A stretch of 64,000 bases of DNA. Source: Lysobacteraceae bacterium UBA6001. GTDB lineage: Bacteria; Pseudomonadota; Gammaproteobacteria; Xanthomonadales; Xanthomonadaceae. The notes beneath the pieces were generated by a model. The model was not told the origin of the DNA, made no database searches, and saw only the letters and a program-made list of their open reading frames with translations. This document shows, piece after piece, positions 52,188 to 58,891 of this stretch; the stretch's first letter is position 1; each line of letters begins with the position of its first letter. The stretch covers positions 1 to 64,000 of the forward strand of contig DJAN01000207.1 of the NCBI GenBank assembly GCA_002429615.1, written 5' to 3'. A program made the position numbers and the translations under genes.

Positions 52188-53086
52188 GCAGCCTCCCCTT
52201 CGGCCCGCTCGAACAGCTTCAGCATCGTCTTGGGCTGGGTCATGAACTCGAAGTCCGGCAGCCAGTTCTCGTGCCCGCGCCCGCCGCCCAGCCTGCCGGC
52301 GTGGAAGTCGTCGGCGGCCGCGGCGGCGAAGTAGTCCGCCCAGAACTGCGGCGGGATGTGGCGCAGGCCCTGGGATTGGCAGATGTCGCGGGCGATCGAG
52401 AGGCAGCGGCGTACCTGCTGCCGGCGCTTCTCGCGGCCCACCGCAGGGTTCACCGTCGCGAGCAGGCCACCGTTGGTGCGGACCAGGGCGCAGCCGTTCC
52501 ACGCGGCGATCGCCTCAGCGGTGATCTGGGCCACTCGCTGGTCGATCCTCTCCGCTGCAGCGGCAACTGCCGGGGCGTCACTCGGCGCAGCCGATGACGA
52601 ATCCGAGCGAAGCGAGGATCTATCTTTCTCCTCTGTCTCTGTCTCTGTCTCTGTCGTGACAGTGCGTGACATTCCGTGACCGGCCTCATTGTCACTGGGG
52701 GTCACCTTCTCGCTTCTCTCCCTGTCGCGTTGACGCTGCGCCTGCTTGCGAGCGCCGGCCGTGGCGTCCTCAGCCTTTGGCTGTCTACGTTTCCAGCCAG
52801 ACAGCGCATCACCGTCCAGCGTCTTCCCCTGCATCGCGTCGTGGATCGCGGCCACCTCCTCCTCCGCATAGCCCAGCGCCGCGGCGACGTCCTCGTGCAC
52901 CCATCCGGACAGCTCGCCGCGCGGATTTGACTGTGACGCGCACTCCAGCATCGCAGCCCACACGGACAGCACGTGACCAACCGTGACATTGCGTGACAGG
53001 ACGGCAGACGCACGCAAAGCGATCACCCGCCACTTCGGGTCGTTCACGGTTCCGTGGTGCCAGCGCAGCCAATGCTCAGCGGCCAT
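52184..53086 (-). CDS. Phage replication initiator, O-like
   Basis: A 300-residue protein. A winged-helix-like N-terminus (WRVIALRASAVLSRNVTVGH, residues ~19-90) is followed by a low-complexity linker containing TETETETEE and a helical C-terminus (QFWADYFAAAAADDFHAGRL). Position before dnaB and internal DNA iterons support a lambda O-like role in origin binding and helicase loading. Confidence 0.7.
   Translation of the reverse strand: MAAEHWLRWHHGTVNDPKWRVIALRASAVLSRNVTVGHVLSVWAAMLECASQSNPRGELSGWVHEDVAAALGYAEEEVAAIHDAMQGKTLDGDALSGWKRRQPKAEDATAGARKQAQRQRDRERSEKVTPSDNEAGHGMSRTVTTETETETEEKDRSSLRSDSSSAAPSDAPAVAAAAERIDQRVAQITAEAIAAWNGCALVRTNGGLLATVNPAVGREKRRQQVRRCLSIARDICQSQGLRHIPPQFWADYFAAAAADDFHAGRLGGGRGHENWLPDFEFMTQPKTMLKLFERAEGEAA
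52655..52705. repeat. Iteron cluster A (probable phage origin)
   Basis: CGTGAC occurs at 52655, 52665 and 52675, exactly 10 bp apart, followed by the inverse GTCAC at 52691 and 52701, again 10 bp apart. It lies inside the O-like gene beside a pyrimidine-rich tract with four CTCTGT repeats (52631-52655). Confidence 0.7.
52972..52997. repeat. Iteron cluster B (probable phage origin)
   Basis: CGTGAC occurs at 52972, 52982 and 52992 with an exact 10-bp period, 270 bp from cluster A in the same gene. The encoded residues differ from those of cluster A, so selection is on the DNA. Confidence 0.7.
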
Positions 53087-53126
53087 CGCCTGCCCCCTGG
53101 ATCTCGTTGTCGGTGTGGTGCTGCAT
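53076..53126 (-). other. Possible 16-residue leader ORF
   Basis: An ORF MQHHTDNEIQGAGDGR with an AGGAG site six bases before ATG 53126. Its TGA overlaps the O-gene start, so it could couple O translation. Too short to be confident. Confidence 0.25.
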
Positions 53127-53219
53127 GGTCTTCTCCTGGCTCCAGAGAGCCCGTTCCCAAGCCGGGAGCTCGGCCTGTCCCCGCAGGAGCTACCTACGGG
53201 TTAGGGAAACGGGTGAACG

Positions 53220-53396
53220 TCAGTGCAGCTGCTCTAGCGGCAGCTGCGGGGTCTGGTTGCGGCGGGCTTCAGCGCGCGCGTCCTCTTCGGCGCAGCGGCG
53301 CAGGTGTTCCCGCTCTTCGGTCTCGGTGAGCGGCTCACCGCAGCGCGCGGTCGCGATGCAGGCGTCCAGCTGCCGCAGGGTCTCAGCGCGCGTCAT
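53220..53396 (-). CDS. Small acidic/basic helical phage protein
   Basis: A 58-residue protein starting MTRAETLRQLDACIATARCG with ETEEREHLRRCAEEDARAEA. ATG 53396 overlaps the upstream stop (ATGA). Highly charged helix with two widely spaced Cys; function unknown. Confidence 0.6.
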   Translation of the reverse strand: MTRAETLRQLDACIATARCGEPLTETEEREHLRRCAEEDARAEARRNQTPQLPLEQLH

Positions 53397-53710
53397 GTCA
53401 CCTTCCCCATGGCTGCGATGGCCGCTTCTCTACGATGGATGGCGGCCCGCAGGCCCGTGGCTGCATACATGCGCTCGGTGTTGCTCAGGCGCTGATCCGA
53501 CATCAGAGCGCGGGCCTTGTTGTAATCGCGGTCTGCCGCCAGCAGCTCCTGCACGGCGGCGAGCGCACGATCCATCCTCTGTGCAGCCTTCAGGGAGCCC
53601 GCCCGAATCCGCCGGCGGGAGTCGCGCAGGATGGCCAGCGCACTGGAGTCCTGTGCCAGCGCTTCGCGCGTCTGCCTGCTCTCGCGCAGGTCAACCTTGT
53701 CGCCGGTCAC
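53393..53710 (-). CDS. Small phage hypothetical protein
   Basis: A 105-residue protein from GTG 53710, overlapping the CII-like stop (GTGA). Helical throughout (LKAAQRMDRALAAVQELLAA, MYAATGLRAAIHRREAAIAA). Operon position between CII and O suggests early accessory function. Confidence 0.6.
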   Translation of the reverse strand: MTGDKVDLRESRQTREALAQDSSALAILRDSRRRIRAGSLKAAQRMDRALAAVQELLAADRDYNKARALMSDQRLSNTERMYAATGLRAAIHRREAAIAAMGKVT

Positions 53711-54210
53711 GCCGTCACCCCGCGCTTTCCCGTTACCGCGCGCAGGCGCGCCAGCAGGTTGATCGTCGCTTCCATCTGCGCAGCGCCGGCGGCGCTGATG
53801 GCCCTCATCTCGCTCTCGGTGATGAGGCCATCGGCCAATGCTTCCCGCATCGCCTGGGCGAAGGCGCCCTGCATCGAAGCGCTCTCCAGCATCGCGCCCA
53901 TGACACTGCCGGAGGCCTCGGCGCCCATGCGCTGGAGCGTGAATCCGTGCTCGGCGGCAAGGCACTGCAGCATCAGGTAGTCCGACGTGAGCCCCATGAC
54001 CTCGCTCGCCTCGACCAGCGTCAGGTGATGCGTATGGGTGTTCGGGTTGACCTTGCTGCCCAGGACCGCGGGGGACATCCCCTTCGGATTGCCCTCATCG
54101 TCGAAGACGACCTTCCCTTCAGCGTCCCTGCGGATCAACCGAACTGCGAGGGCAGCAACCCCTCCCGGGTAGCTGTGGACGGTGTGGTGGGCGGCGTCAA
54201 TTACGTTCAT
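53707..54210 (-). CDS. CII-like phage regulatory protein (CP76/YmfL type)
   Basis: A 167-residue protein starting MNVIDAAHHTVHSYPGGVAA. The pattern AVLGSKVNPNTHTHHLTLVE plus ASEVMGLTSDYLMLQCLAAE matches the phage CII/CP76 regulatory family. It sits downstream of cro and upstream of O, the lambda cII position, so it may govern establishment of lysogeny. Confidence 0.78.
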   Translation of the reverse strand: MNVIDAAHHTVHSYPGGVAALAVRLIRRDAEGKVVFDDEGNPKGMSPAVLGSKVNPNTHTHHLTLVEASEVMGLTSDYLMLQCLAAEHGFTLQRMGAEASGSVMGAMLESASMQGAFAQAMREALADGLITESEMRAISAAGAAQMEATINLLARLRAVTGKRGVTA

Positions 54211-54264
54211 GGCCTGGTTTCCTAAACGTGGTTCGGTACGAAGTCGCCCGGCAGGCTGTGCGCC

Positions 54265-54405
54265 ATGGACGAACTGCAGCGAAGGATCAAAGCGGCAAGG
54301 AAGCGAGCCCCGAACGTCGTGACGATCGTTCGGGTCGAAGGGAACGTGTTCGGGTTGCGGTGGGCGGACGGCCAGATGCACGTCCGCCTGCTGCGGAAAG
54401 GCTGA
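54265..54405 (+). CDS. Small basic protein on the opposite strand between cro and cII
   Basis: A 46-residue ORF: MDELQRRIKAARKRAPNVVT, ending MHVRLLRKG. Coding-like with a basic helix and a beta hairpin, but without a clear ribosome site. Oriented against the early operon. Confidence 0.4.
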   Translation: MDELQRRIKAARKRAPNVVTIVRVEGNVFGLRWADGQMHVRLLRKG

Positions 54406-54427
54406 GGCGGTGGCCAGGAAAGCCGCC

Positions 54428-54479
54428 GCCCTCCTTGCGGTAGGCTGCGGGCACCACACGCACAGCCCGCAAGGAGGGC
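54428..54479 (+). promoter_or_regulatory. 13-bp inverted repeat enclosing a ribosome site
   Basis: GCCCTCCTTGCGG (54428-54440) pairs perfectly with CCGCAAGGAGGGC (54467-54479). The right arm holds the AGGAGG site of the gene at 54483, so folding would block its translation. Confidence 0.6.
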
Positions 54480-54482
54480 GAC

Positions 54483-54749
54483 ATGACCGAGCACTTCGAG
54501 AGAATCGTCGGCGTACGGCTGCTAGCCTCGCAGGCGATCCTGCAGAACGTCATTCGCAGCTGGGGGGAGTCGAAAGAAGTACTGCTGGACGAACTGCAGC
54601 GGACACGCGAAGCCCTCGTGGCCACGTGCATGCAGCAGGACATGACGGACGAACAACTCGACTGGCTCAGGGCCGAATTCGACATGGTCATTCACTCGCT
54701 GCGCGCGGCAATTCAAGGCCTGCCGGACGACCGTCCTCGCCCAGTTTGA
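54483..54749 (+). CDS. Small helical hypothetical protein
   Basis: An 88-residue protein starting MTEHFERIVGVRLLASQAIL with a strong AGGAGG site five bases upstream inside an inverted repeat. Helical and acidic (LLDELQRTREALVATCMQQD). It points against the cro-cII operon and overlaps a minus-strand ORF by 62 bases at its end. Function unknown. Confidence 0.6.
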   Translation: MTEHFERIVGVRLLASQAILQNVIRSWGESKEVLLDELQRTREALVATCMQQDMTDEQLDWLRAEFDMVIHSLRAAIQGLPDDRPRPV

Positions 54750-54861
54750 TGCGGTACATCGCTGTTGAAGGCGAAGCGCACCGGGCTGCCAGCTCCGTGC
54801 GCGACGGCTTCAACAGCCAGTCGCGCAGCCACAGCCGCGGGTTCCACCGGTCAGGCAGCAT
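54688..54861 (-). CDS. Small phage protein after cro
   Basis: A 57-residue protein, MLPDRWNPRLWLRDWLLKPS to PAGLELPRAASE. ATG 54861 lies within the cro end (8-base overlap), typical for this operon. It overlaps the plus-strand gene by 62 bases, so one of the two may be spurious. Confidence 0.45.
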   Translation of the reverse strand: MLPDRWNPRLWLRDWLLKPSRTELAARCASPSTAMYRIKLGEDGRPAGLELPRAASE

Positions 54862-55087
54862 CGGCCACCCCCTGCCCCTCGGCTGGGGCGCTGCCAAACA
54901 CGTCGGGACGCAGCTCATGGCGGGAGACGCCAGTCGCGGCCTCGATGGCCAGAGCCCGCCCCGCGGGCACCCTGCCCCGGATCTTCCATTCGCTGATGGA
55001 AGCCGACTTGATCCCAAGAATCTGGGCGAGCCCCTGCTGGGAGCCCGCGGCGACGATTGCTTTCTGCAACGGCGAGTTGGTGTCCAT
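54851..55087 (-). CDS. Cro/YdaS-like helix-turn-helix regulator
   Basis: A 78-residue protein from ATG 55087: MDTNSPLQKAIVAAGSQQGL, then AQILGIKSASISEWKIRGRV (helix-turn-helix), then LAIEAATGVSRHELRPDVFG. YdaS/Cro type. It is divergent from CI across 75 bp with operators. Its promoter -10 ends only about seven bases before this ATG, so the mRNA should be leaderless. Confidence 0.82.
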   Translation of the reverse strand: MDTNSPLQKAIVAAGSQQGLAQILGIKSASISEWKIRGRVPAGRALAIEAATGVSRHELRPDVFGSAPAEGQGVADAA

Positions 55088-55094
55088 GAGGCGC

Positions 55095-55123
55095 ATATTA
55101 GGCTAGGCCTAATCTGTTTTCAA
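55095..55123 (-). promoter_or_regulatory. PR-like promoter of cro
   Basis: On the minus strand TTGAAA (55123-55118), 17-base spacer, TAATAT (55100-55095). Operator O1 fills the spacer, giving direct repression by CI/Cro. Confidence 0.75.
55097..55113. promoter_or_regulatory. CI/Cro operator O1
   Basis: Perfect palindrome ATTAGGC-TAG-GCCTAAT, 17 bp, in the spacer of the cro promoter. Confidence 0.8.
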
Positions 55124-55138
55124 CAGGGCAAACCTAAC
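55122..55138. promoter_or_regulatory. Weak CI/Cro operator
   Basis: AACAGGG-CAA-ACCTAAC keeps 9 of 14 arm positions of O1, centred 25 bp from O1, the same spacing as the pair at 57597/57622. Confidence 0.4.
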
Positions 55139-55154
55139 TTGCTGAACGGCATCA

Positions 55155-55171
55155 TTTAGGCCATGCCTAAG
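55155..55171. promoter_or_regulatory. CI/Cro operator O2 over the CI start
   Basis: TTTAGGC-CAT-GCCTAAG, with 12 of 14 arm positions as in O1. It contains the CI ATG (55163), suggesting autorepression. Confidence 0.65.
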
Positions 55172-55861
55172 AGATCACCCGACAAGGACGCCCCGGAGTT
55201 CGGCAAGCGGCTGGTAGACCTGCTTGCCCGCCATGGCATACCGAGGCGAGGGGCAGGCGCGTACCTGCAGCGCCAGTACAGAGTCTCCAACGTGACCGCC
55301 AACGACTGGCTCAATGGGCAATTCCGTCCAGAGATCGACACAGCAAGACGAATCGCTACTGACCACGGGACAACCTTCGACGAGTTGTACTTCGGTTCTC
55401 CGGCTGCGGTCGCTGCCGACGACGGGTACGCGGACGTCACCGGCTACTCCCAGGCCGCTGGGCTCGGAACCGGCGCAGAGGCTCAGGAATATGCCGAAAC
55501 GCACAGCCTGAAATTCAAGTCAAATAGCCTGCGACGGAGAGGGATTCTGGGCCGACCGCTGGCCGTCTACTACGGCCGCGGCGACAGTATGGAGCCGACC
55601 ATCAAGAACGGCGATGCGATCCTCTTCGACACATCCGACACCAAGGTGGTGGACGGCGCGCTCTACCTGGTGCAGGTCCATGGCGCGGCGAACCCGGAGT
55701 ATTTCGTGAAGCGAGCAACGGTGCTCGACGGCATCGTGTTCTTCGCCAGCGACAATCCTCAGGGAGACCACCACTGGCGCAAGCCGCGCCGCATGGACGC
55801 AAAGCGCGAGCCGATCACGATTGTTGGCCGGGTTCACTGGATCGGCGGCTGGGCAGATTGA
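55163..55861 (+). CDS. CI-type phage repressor, S24/LexA-like
   Basis: A 232-residue repressor. An N-terminal DNA-binding domain (residues ~10-75, KRLVDLLARHGIPRRGAGAY ... VSNVTANDWLNGQFRP) is joined to an S24 self-cleavage domain with cleavage site Ala99-Gly100 (SQAAGLG), nucleophile Ser142 (GDSMEPT) and Lys183 (FVKRA). RecA-dependent induction is expected. It is first in a plus-strand operon with three further genes expressed in lysogens. Confidence 0.92.
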   Translation: MPKRSPDKDAPEFGKRLVDLLARHGIPRRGAGAYLQRQYRVSNVTANDWLNGQFRPEIDTARRIATDHGTTFDELYFGSPAAVAADDGYADVTGYSQAAGLGTGAEAQEYAETHSLKFKSNSLRRRGILGRPLAVYYGRGDSMEPTIKNGDAILFDTSDTKVVDGALYLVQVHGAANPEYFVKRATVLDGIVFFASDNPQGDHHWRKPRRMDAKREPITIVGRVHWIGGWAD

Positions 55862-55870
55862 GGACTATGC

Positions 55871-56383
55871 ATGGCACGCAGGAAGCCGCCAGATCCAGAG
55901 ACCGTTCGCGAGCTGAGGGACATGCTAGCTGCGCCCAAGGCTTGGGTCGCAGCTGGCGAGATTACTTGGGTGGATGCTGGCGGCAGGCCGAAGGGATACA
56001 AGTTCAGGGCGGCGCTCTCGGTCGGTGGTCACACGCCGGACACCCTGTACGTCGACGCCTACTACAAGCAATCCAGCATCGAAGGTGTCCCGGACAAGCT
56101 TTCTCTCAGCCTGTTCTACCGGAACGAGCGGATCTTGGGTCTCGACGAGAATGGCGCCTCACACCATCGAAATGACGTAGGAGTGGGGCGCGAATACTTC
56201 CTTAAACGTGTCGATCACCCTCATTTGCATACCATCAGCGATGACGCAATATGCGGTTATGCTGAGCCACTGGAGCGAGCCGATTTCACGGCGCACTGGG
56301 ATACTTTCCTAGCTCACGCCGGAATAGACAACGCTCCCGCCTTCCGACTTCCGCCAGGTCAGCGCGAACTACTCCTACGATGA
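55871..56383 (+). CDS. DUF6978-like protein, possible immunity module part A
   Basis: A 170-residue protein (MARRKPPDPETVRELRDMLA). The middle has RAALSVGGHTPDTLYVDAYY, then SLFYRNERILGLDENGASHH, and the end PHLHTISDDAIC. The D.NG..HHN-like and PH.H signatures resemble DUF6978 (recalled, not checked). Starts 9 bases after CI and overlaps the next gene (ATGA). Function unknown. Confidence 0.65.
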   Translation: MARRKPPDPETVRELRDMLAAPKAWVAAGEITWVDAGGRPKGYKFRAALSVGGHTPDTLYVDAYYKQSSIEGVPDKLSLSLFYRNERILGLDENGASHHRNDVGVGREYFLKRVDHPHLHTISDDAICGYAEPLERADFTAHWDTFLAHAGIDNAPAFRLPPGQRELLLR

Positions 56384-57132
56384 ACCACGACGCGCTAGCA
56401 CACGCCATCTGCGGGCAATACACCGCGATCAGCGCCGGATCGGGGTATATAGAGTCGCCCCTGGCTTTCCCGGTCGACGGGACGCTCATCGGCGCGTATG
56501 TAATGGAAGTTGGCCCCGGCCGTTTCGTGGTCACCGACGACGGCGACGTGGCGTTCCACGTCGCATCGGCTGGTGCTGACATCACACCGTCGCGCCTGAA
56601 GACCTACCGCTCCATTGCCGAAGAGCACGGCCTTTCGCTGAACGAAGAGGGCGTGATCAGCGCGACATGCGGGGATGCAGAGCTGACCGGAGTCCTGAGC
56701 CGATACCTGCAAGCGGCGTCAGCCATCGCCACCAAGGGACTGAAGCATCGCCCGCGCGACGAAGAACGGTTTACCCGGATCGTGGGTGCCGCACTGGCGA
56801 ACCGCTATGGCAATCGACTCCGCAAGCGGGTGGAGGTCACAGGTCTCAGCGGGCACCAGATCCGGTTTCCGTTCGCCCTGGACATCGGGCGCGAGCGACG
56901 CGCCTACATCCAACCCATCGCTGCTGACTCCGGCACCATCCAGTGGAAGTCTGTATATGAGGCCGGCGGCAAGTTCAAGGACCTGCGCGCGGCGAGACGA
57001 GACGCTCCCGTCGTTGCTGTTCTTGAGGCATCGCGGGACGTCGACCGCGCTAGCGGGTTCTTCGCTGACACGGCCGCCGTGCTGGTCTACCAAGGCGGCG
57101 CCATCGACTTGGACTTCGCCATAGCCGCCTAA
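56380..57132 (+). CDS. DUF1828/DUF1829-like protein, possible immunity module part B
   Basis: A 250-residue protein. The N-terminal half has SPLAFPVDGTLIGAYVMEVG and RFVVTDDGDVAFHVASAGAD (DUF1828 pattern); the C-terminal half has KRVEVTGLSGHQIRFPFALD and ASRDVDRASGFFADTAAVLV (DUF1829 pattern). No membrane segment. It overlaps the preceding gene and is read with CI, so it should be present in lysogens. Biochemical role unknown. Confidence 0.75.
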   Translation: MNHDALAHAICGQYTAISAGSGYIESPLAFPVDGTLIGAYVMEVGPGRFVVTDDGDVAFHVASAGADITPSRLKTYRSIAEEHGLSLNEEGVISATCGDAELTGVLSRYLQAASAIATKGLKHRPRDEERFTRIVGAALANRYGNRLRKRVEVTGLSGHQIRFPFALDIGRERRAYIQPIAADSGTIQWKSVYEAGGKFKDLRAARRDAPVVAVLEASRDVDRASGFFADTAAVLVYQGGAIDLDFAIAA

Positions 57133-57177
57133 CGCCCTGCCCCGCTTCGGCGAGGTCCTCGCTATCTGGAGACCAGG

Positions 57178-57564
57178 ATGTCCCGTTACTCCCCTGCCCC
57201 CTTTGCGCTTGCTGCCGTCGGTGCGATCGCCCCGCTGAACCTCACCGGGTGCGGGAAGATCCAAGAAATGCGGTTCGAGCACGCAGCTAAGGCCAAGATC
57301 GTGCACGACGCGATAGACCCGGAATCTGTGCAATTCAGAGATACGCACGCTTCCCCGAGCAAGAAGTATGAAGGTACCTTTGCCCTCTGCGGTGAAGCGA
57401 ATGCCAAGAACCGCATGGGTGGCTTCACTGGCTGGACTCGATTCATCGTGTCCGGTTTCGCAGACAACCACGAAGCCGGCGTCATCAGCCTGACCTTTGA
57501 CGACGGCCGGGGAGCCTTCTTCGATCGCCAGTGGGCTGAAAGCTGCAGTCCCAAGAATTCCTAG
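57178..57564 (+). CDS. Small lipoprotein, possible superinfection-exclusion factor
   Basis: A 128-residue protein. A hydrophobic N-terminal signal (FALAAVGAIAPLNLTGC) ends in a lipobox-like Cys25. The mature part has IVHDAIDPESVQFRDTHASP and ALCGEANAKNRMGGFTGWTR, a pattern seen in small periplasmic proteins of many proteobacteria. Last gene of the CI operon (45-bp gap). Role in exclusion is inferred from place only. Confidence 0.65.
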   Translation: MSRYSPAPFALAAVGAIAPLNLTGCGKIQEMRFEHAAKAKIVHDAIDPESVQFRDTHASPSKKYEGTFALCGEANAKNRMGGFTGWTRFIVSGFADNHEAGVISLTFDDGRGAFFDRQWAESCSPKNS

Positions 57565-57596
57565 CTGCGGCTTGACCGATCCCTGTTCAGAAAAAT

Positions 57597-57613
57597 ATTA
57601 GGCTAGACCTATT
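57597..57613. promoter_or_regulatory. CI operator O3
   Basis: ATTAGGC-TAG-ACCTATT keeps 12 of 14 arm positions of O1. It overlaps a possible -10 (TATTAG at 57596) paired with TTGACC at 57572. Confidence 0.6.
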
Positions 57614-57640
57614 GACGATATATTAGGCTTTCCCTAATTT
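57612..57640 (+). promoter_or_regulatory. PL-like promoter of the rightward early operon
   Basis: TTGACG (57612-57617), 17-base spacer, TAATTT (57635-57640). Operator O4 covers the spacer, the same geometry as the cro promoter. Confidence 0.6.
57622..57638. promoter_or_regulatory. CI operator O4
   Basis: ATTAGGC-TTT-CCCTAAT, one mismatch from O1 in the arms, centred 25 bp from O3. Confidence 0.7.
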
Positions 57641-57696
57641 ACCTCCATTGCCACGAAGAACCCCGGACCTTCCCGGGACGTGGCCCGGAGACGGAG

Positions 57697-58092
57697 ATGT
57701 CCGCAGCACCCCGCTTCACCCAGACCCATGGCGGCGTCCTGACCGTCATCGACGCGACCACCGGCTTGGAGTGGTCCGCCCAGCCTGTCGCCCGCGACGC
57801 CACCCACGAAGCCGCCAGCAAAGCCTGCGCTGACTGCCGCCTCGGCGGCCATACCGACTGGCGCCTGCCGACCCGGCAGGAGCTGCTGTCCATCTTCGAT
57901 CTGAGCCGCCACGAGCCGGCCATCGACACCGACGCCTTCCCTGACTTCCCGTCCACGTGGTTCTGGACGAGCGACCTGTGCGCCTGGTCTTCGGCGTCCG
58001 CGTGGGGCGTCTTTTTCTACTACGGCAGCGTCGGCAGCCTCCACCGCGGCAGCGGCGGGTTCGCGTTGGCCGTGCGTCGTGCCGGTCAGTAA
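57697..58092 (+). CDS. DUF1566 (C-type-lectin-like) protein
   Basis: A 131-residue DUF1566 protein: IDATTGLEWSAQPVARDATH, CRLGGHTDWRLPTRQELLSI, and WFWTSDLCAWSSASAWGVFF. The fold is shared with lectin-like and FGE-type domains. First gene behind the second CI-controlled promoter, so made on induction. No signal peptide. Partner unknown. Confidence 0.85.
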   Translation: MSAAPRFTQTHGGVLTVIDATTGLEWSAQPVARDATHEAASKACADCRLGGHTDWRLPTRQELLSIFDLSRHEPAIDTDAFPDFPSTWFWTSDLCAWSSASAWGVFFYYGSVGSLHRGSGGFALAVRRAGQ

Positions 58093-58122
58093 TTGGCCCT
58101 TTTGCCTGATTCGGAGAACGTC

Positions 58123-58431
58123 ATGAACACCGAAGATCGCAATGTCTCGCCGACGCCGGGCCCCTTCTACAGTGGCCCCGGTGCGACCACCATCTGGTCC
58201 GGCAACGGCAGCATCCGCATCGCTGAGTGCAAATCGCCTCAGCTGAGCGTCGAAGGCAACGCCGCCAACGCCCACCACCTCGCGAAATGCACCGAACTGC
58301 CGGCGGTCGTCCGCCGCGCTGAAGCGGTGCTGCGTGGCCTGGGCATCCAGCCCCGCCAGATCGGCAAGCCGGCCGAGCAGCTGCTGCACGACCTCCAGCG
58401 CGCGTGCGCTGAGCTGGGAGAAGCGGCATGA
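58123..58431 (+). CDS. Small phage hypothetical protein
   Basis: A 102-residue protein with GGAG before ATG 58123 (MNTEDRNVSPTPGPFYSGPG). The end is helical (VVRRAEAVLRGLGIQPRQIG). Overlaps the next gene by four bases. Confidence 0.65.
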   Translation: MNTEDRNVSPTPGPFYSGPGATTIWSGNGSIRIAECKSPQLSVEGNAANAHHLAKCTELPAVVRRAEAVLRGLGIQPRQIGKPAEQLLHDLQRACAELGEAA

Positions 58432-58664
58432 GCGCTTGCCAGTGCCGGGTGAAGGTCAACGAGAAGCTGAAGCCCTTCAACACCCAAATTACCGCCGTGT
58501 ACTCGATCAGCGCTGGCGGCCTGGGCATGCCGCTGCCGATCTCAACGAGTCAGATCGAGACGGGACGGGGCAAGGCCAAGGCCATGGGCCTCTACGCTTC
58601 GTTCTGCCCGTTTTGCGGTGTCAGCCTCAAGGATCCGGCGGCCGGACAGGAGGCGTCACCGTGA
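58428..58664 (+). CDS. Small zinc-ribbon-like phage protein
   Basis: A 78-residue protein with MSACQCRVKVNEKL at the start and SFCPFCGVSLKDPAA near the end; the CxC and CPFC pairs could bind one zinc. ATGA overlap upstream and GTGA downstream. Confidence 0.65.
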   Translation: MSACQCRVKVNEKLKPFNTQITAVYSISAGGLGMPLPISTSQIETGRGKAKAMGLYASFCPFCGVSLKDPAAGQEASP

Positions 58665-58891
58665 GCGCCGTCATCCTCCCTTTCGTCCGCCCCGCGCGCG
58701 CTACGAACGCCGATGGCGCGTTCGCCGCGGTCAACATCGCCGCCCGCCGCATGGGCTACTCCGAGCACCTGGCGCTGCGCGCAGCGCGCGTGGCCCGCCG
58801 GGACGTCCTCGACGGCCGCGGCAGCGCTGCCTCCGTGGTCTCGAAGCTCAAGGCCGCCCTCGCCTGCGCCGCGCGCAAGGAGGAAGCGTGA
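58661..58891 (+). CDS. Small helical phage protein
   Basis: A 76-residue protein from GTG 58661: MSAVILPFVRPARATNADGA, with AARRMGYSEHLALRAARVAR. Overlaps both neighbours by GTGA. Function unknown. Confidence 0.55.
   Translation: MSAVILPFVRPARATNADGAFAAVNIAARRMGYSEHLALRAARVARRDVLDGRGSAASVVSKLKAALACAARKEEA

Noticed and set aside
52631-52655. Phase-variable simple repeat in the O-like gene
   Set aside because: The repeat unit is six bases (in-frame changes only), so slippage would not switch the gene off; more likely part of the origin.
57697-58092. Diversity-generating retroelement target
   Set aside because: No reverse transcriptase or template repeat was found in the window; DUF1566 alone is not sufficient.
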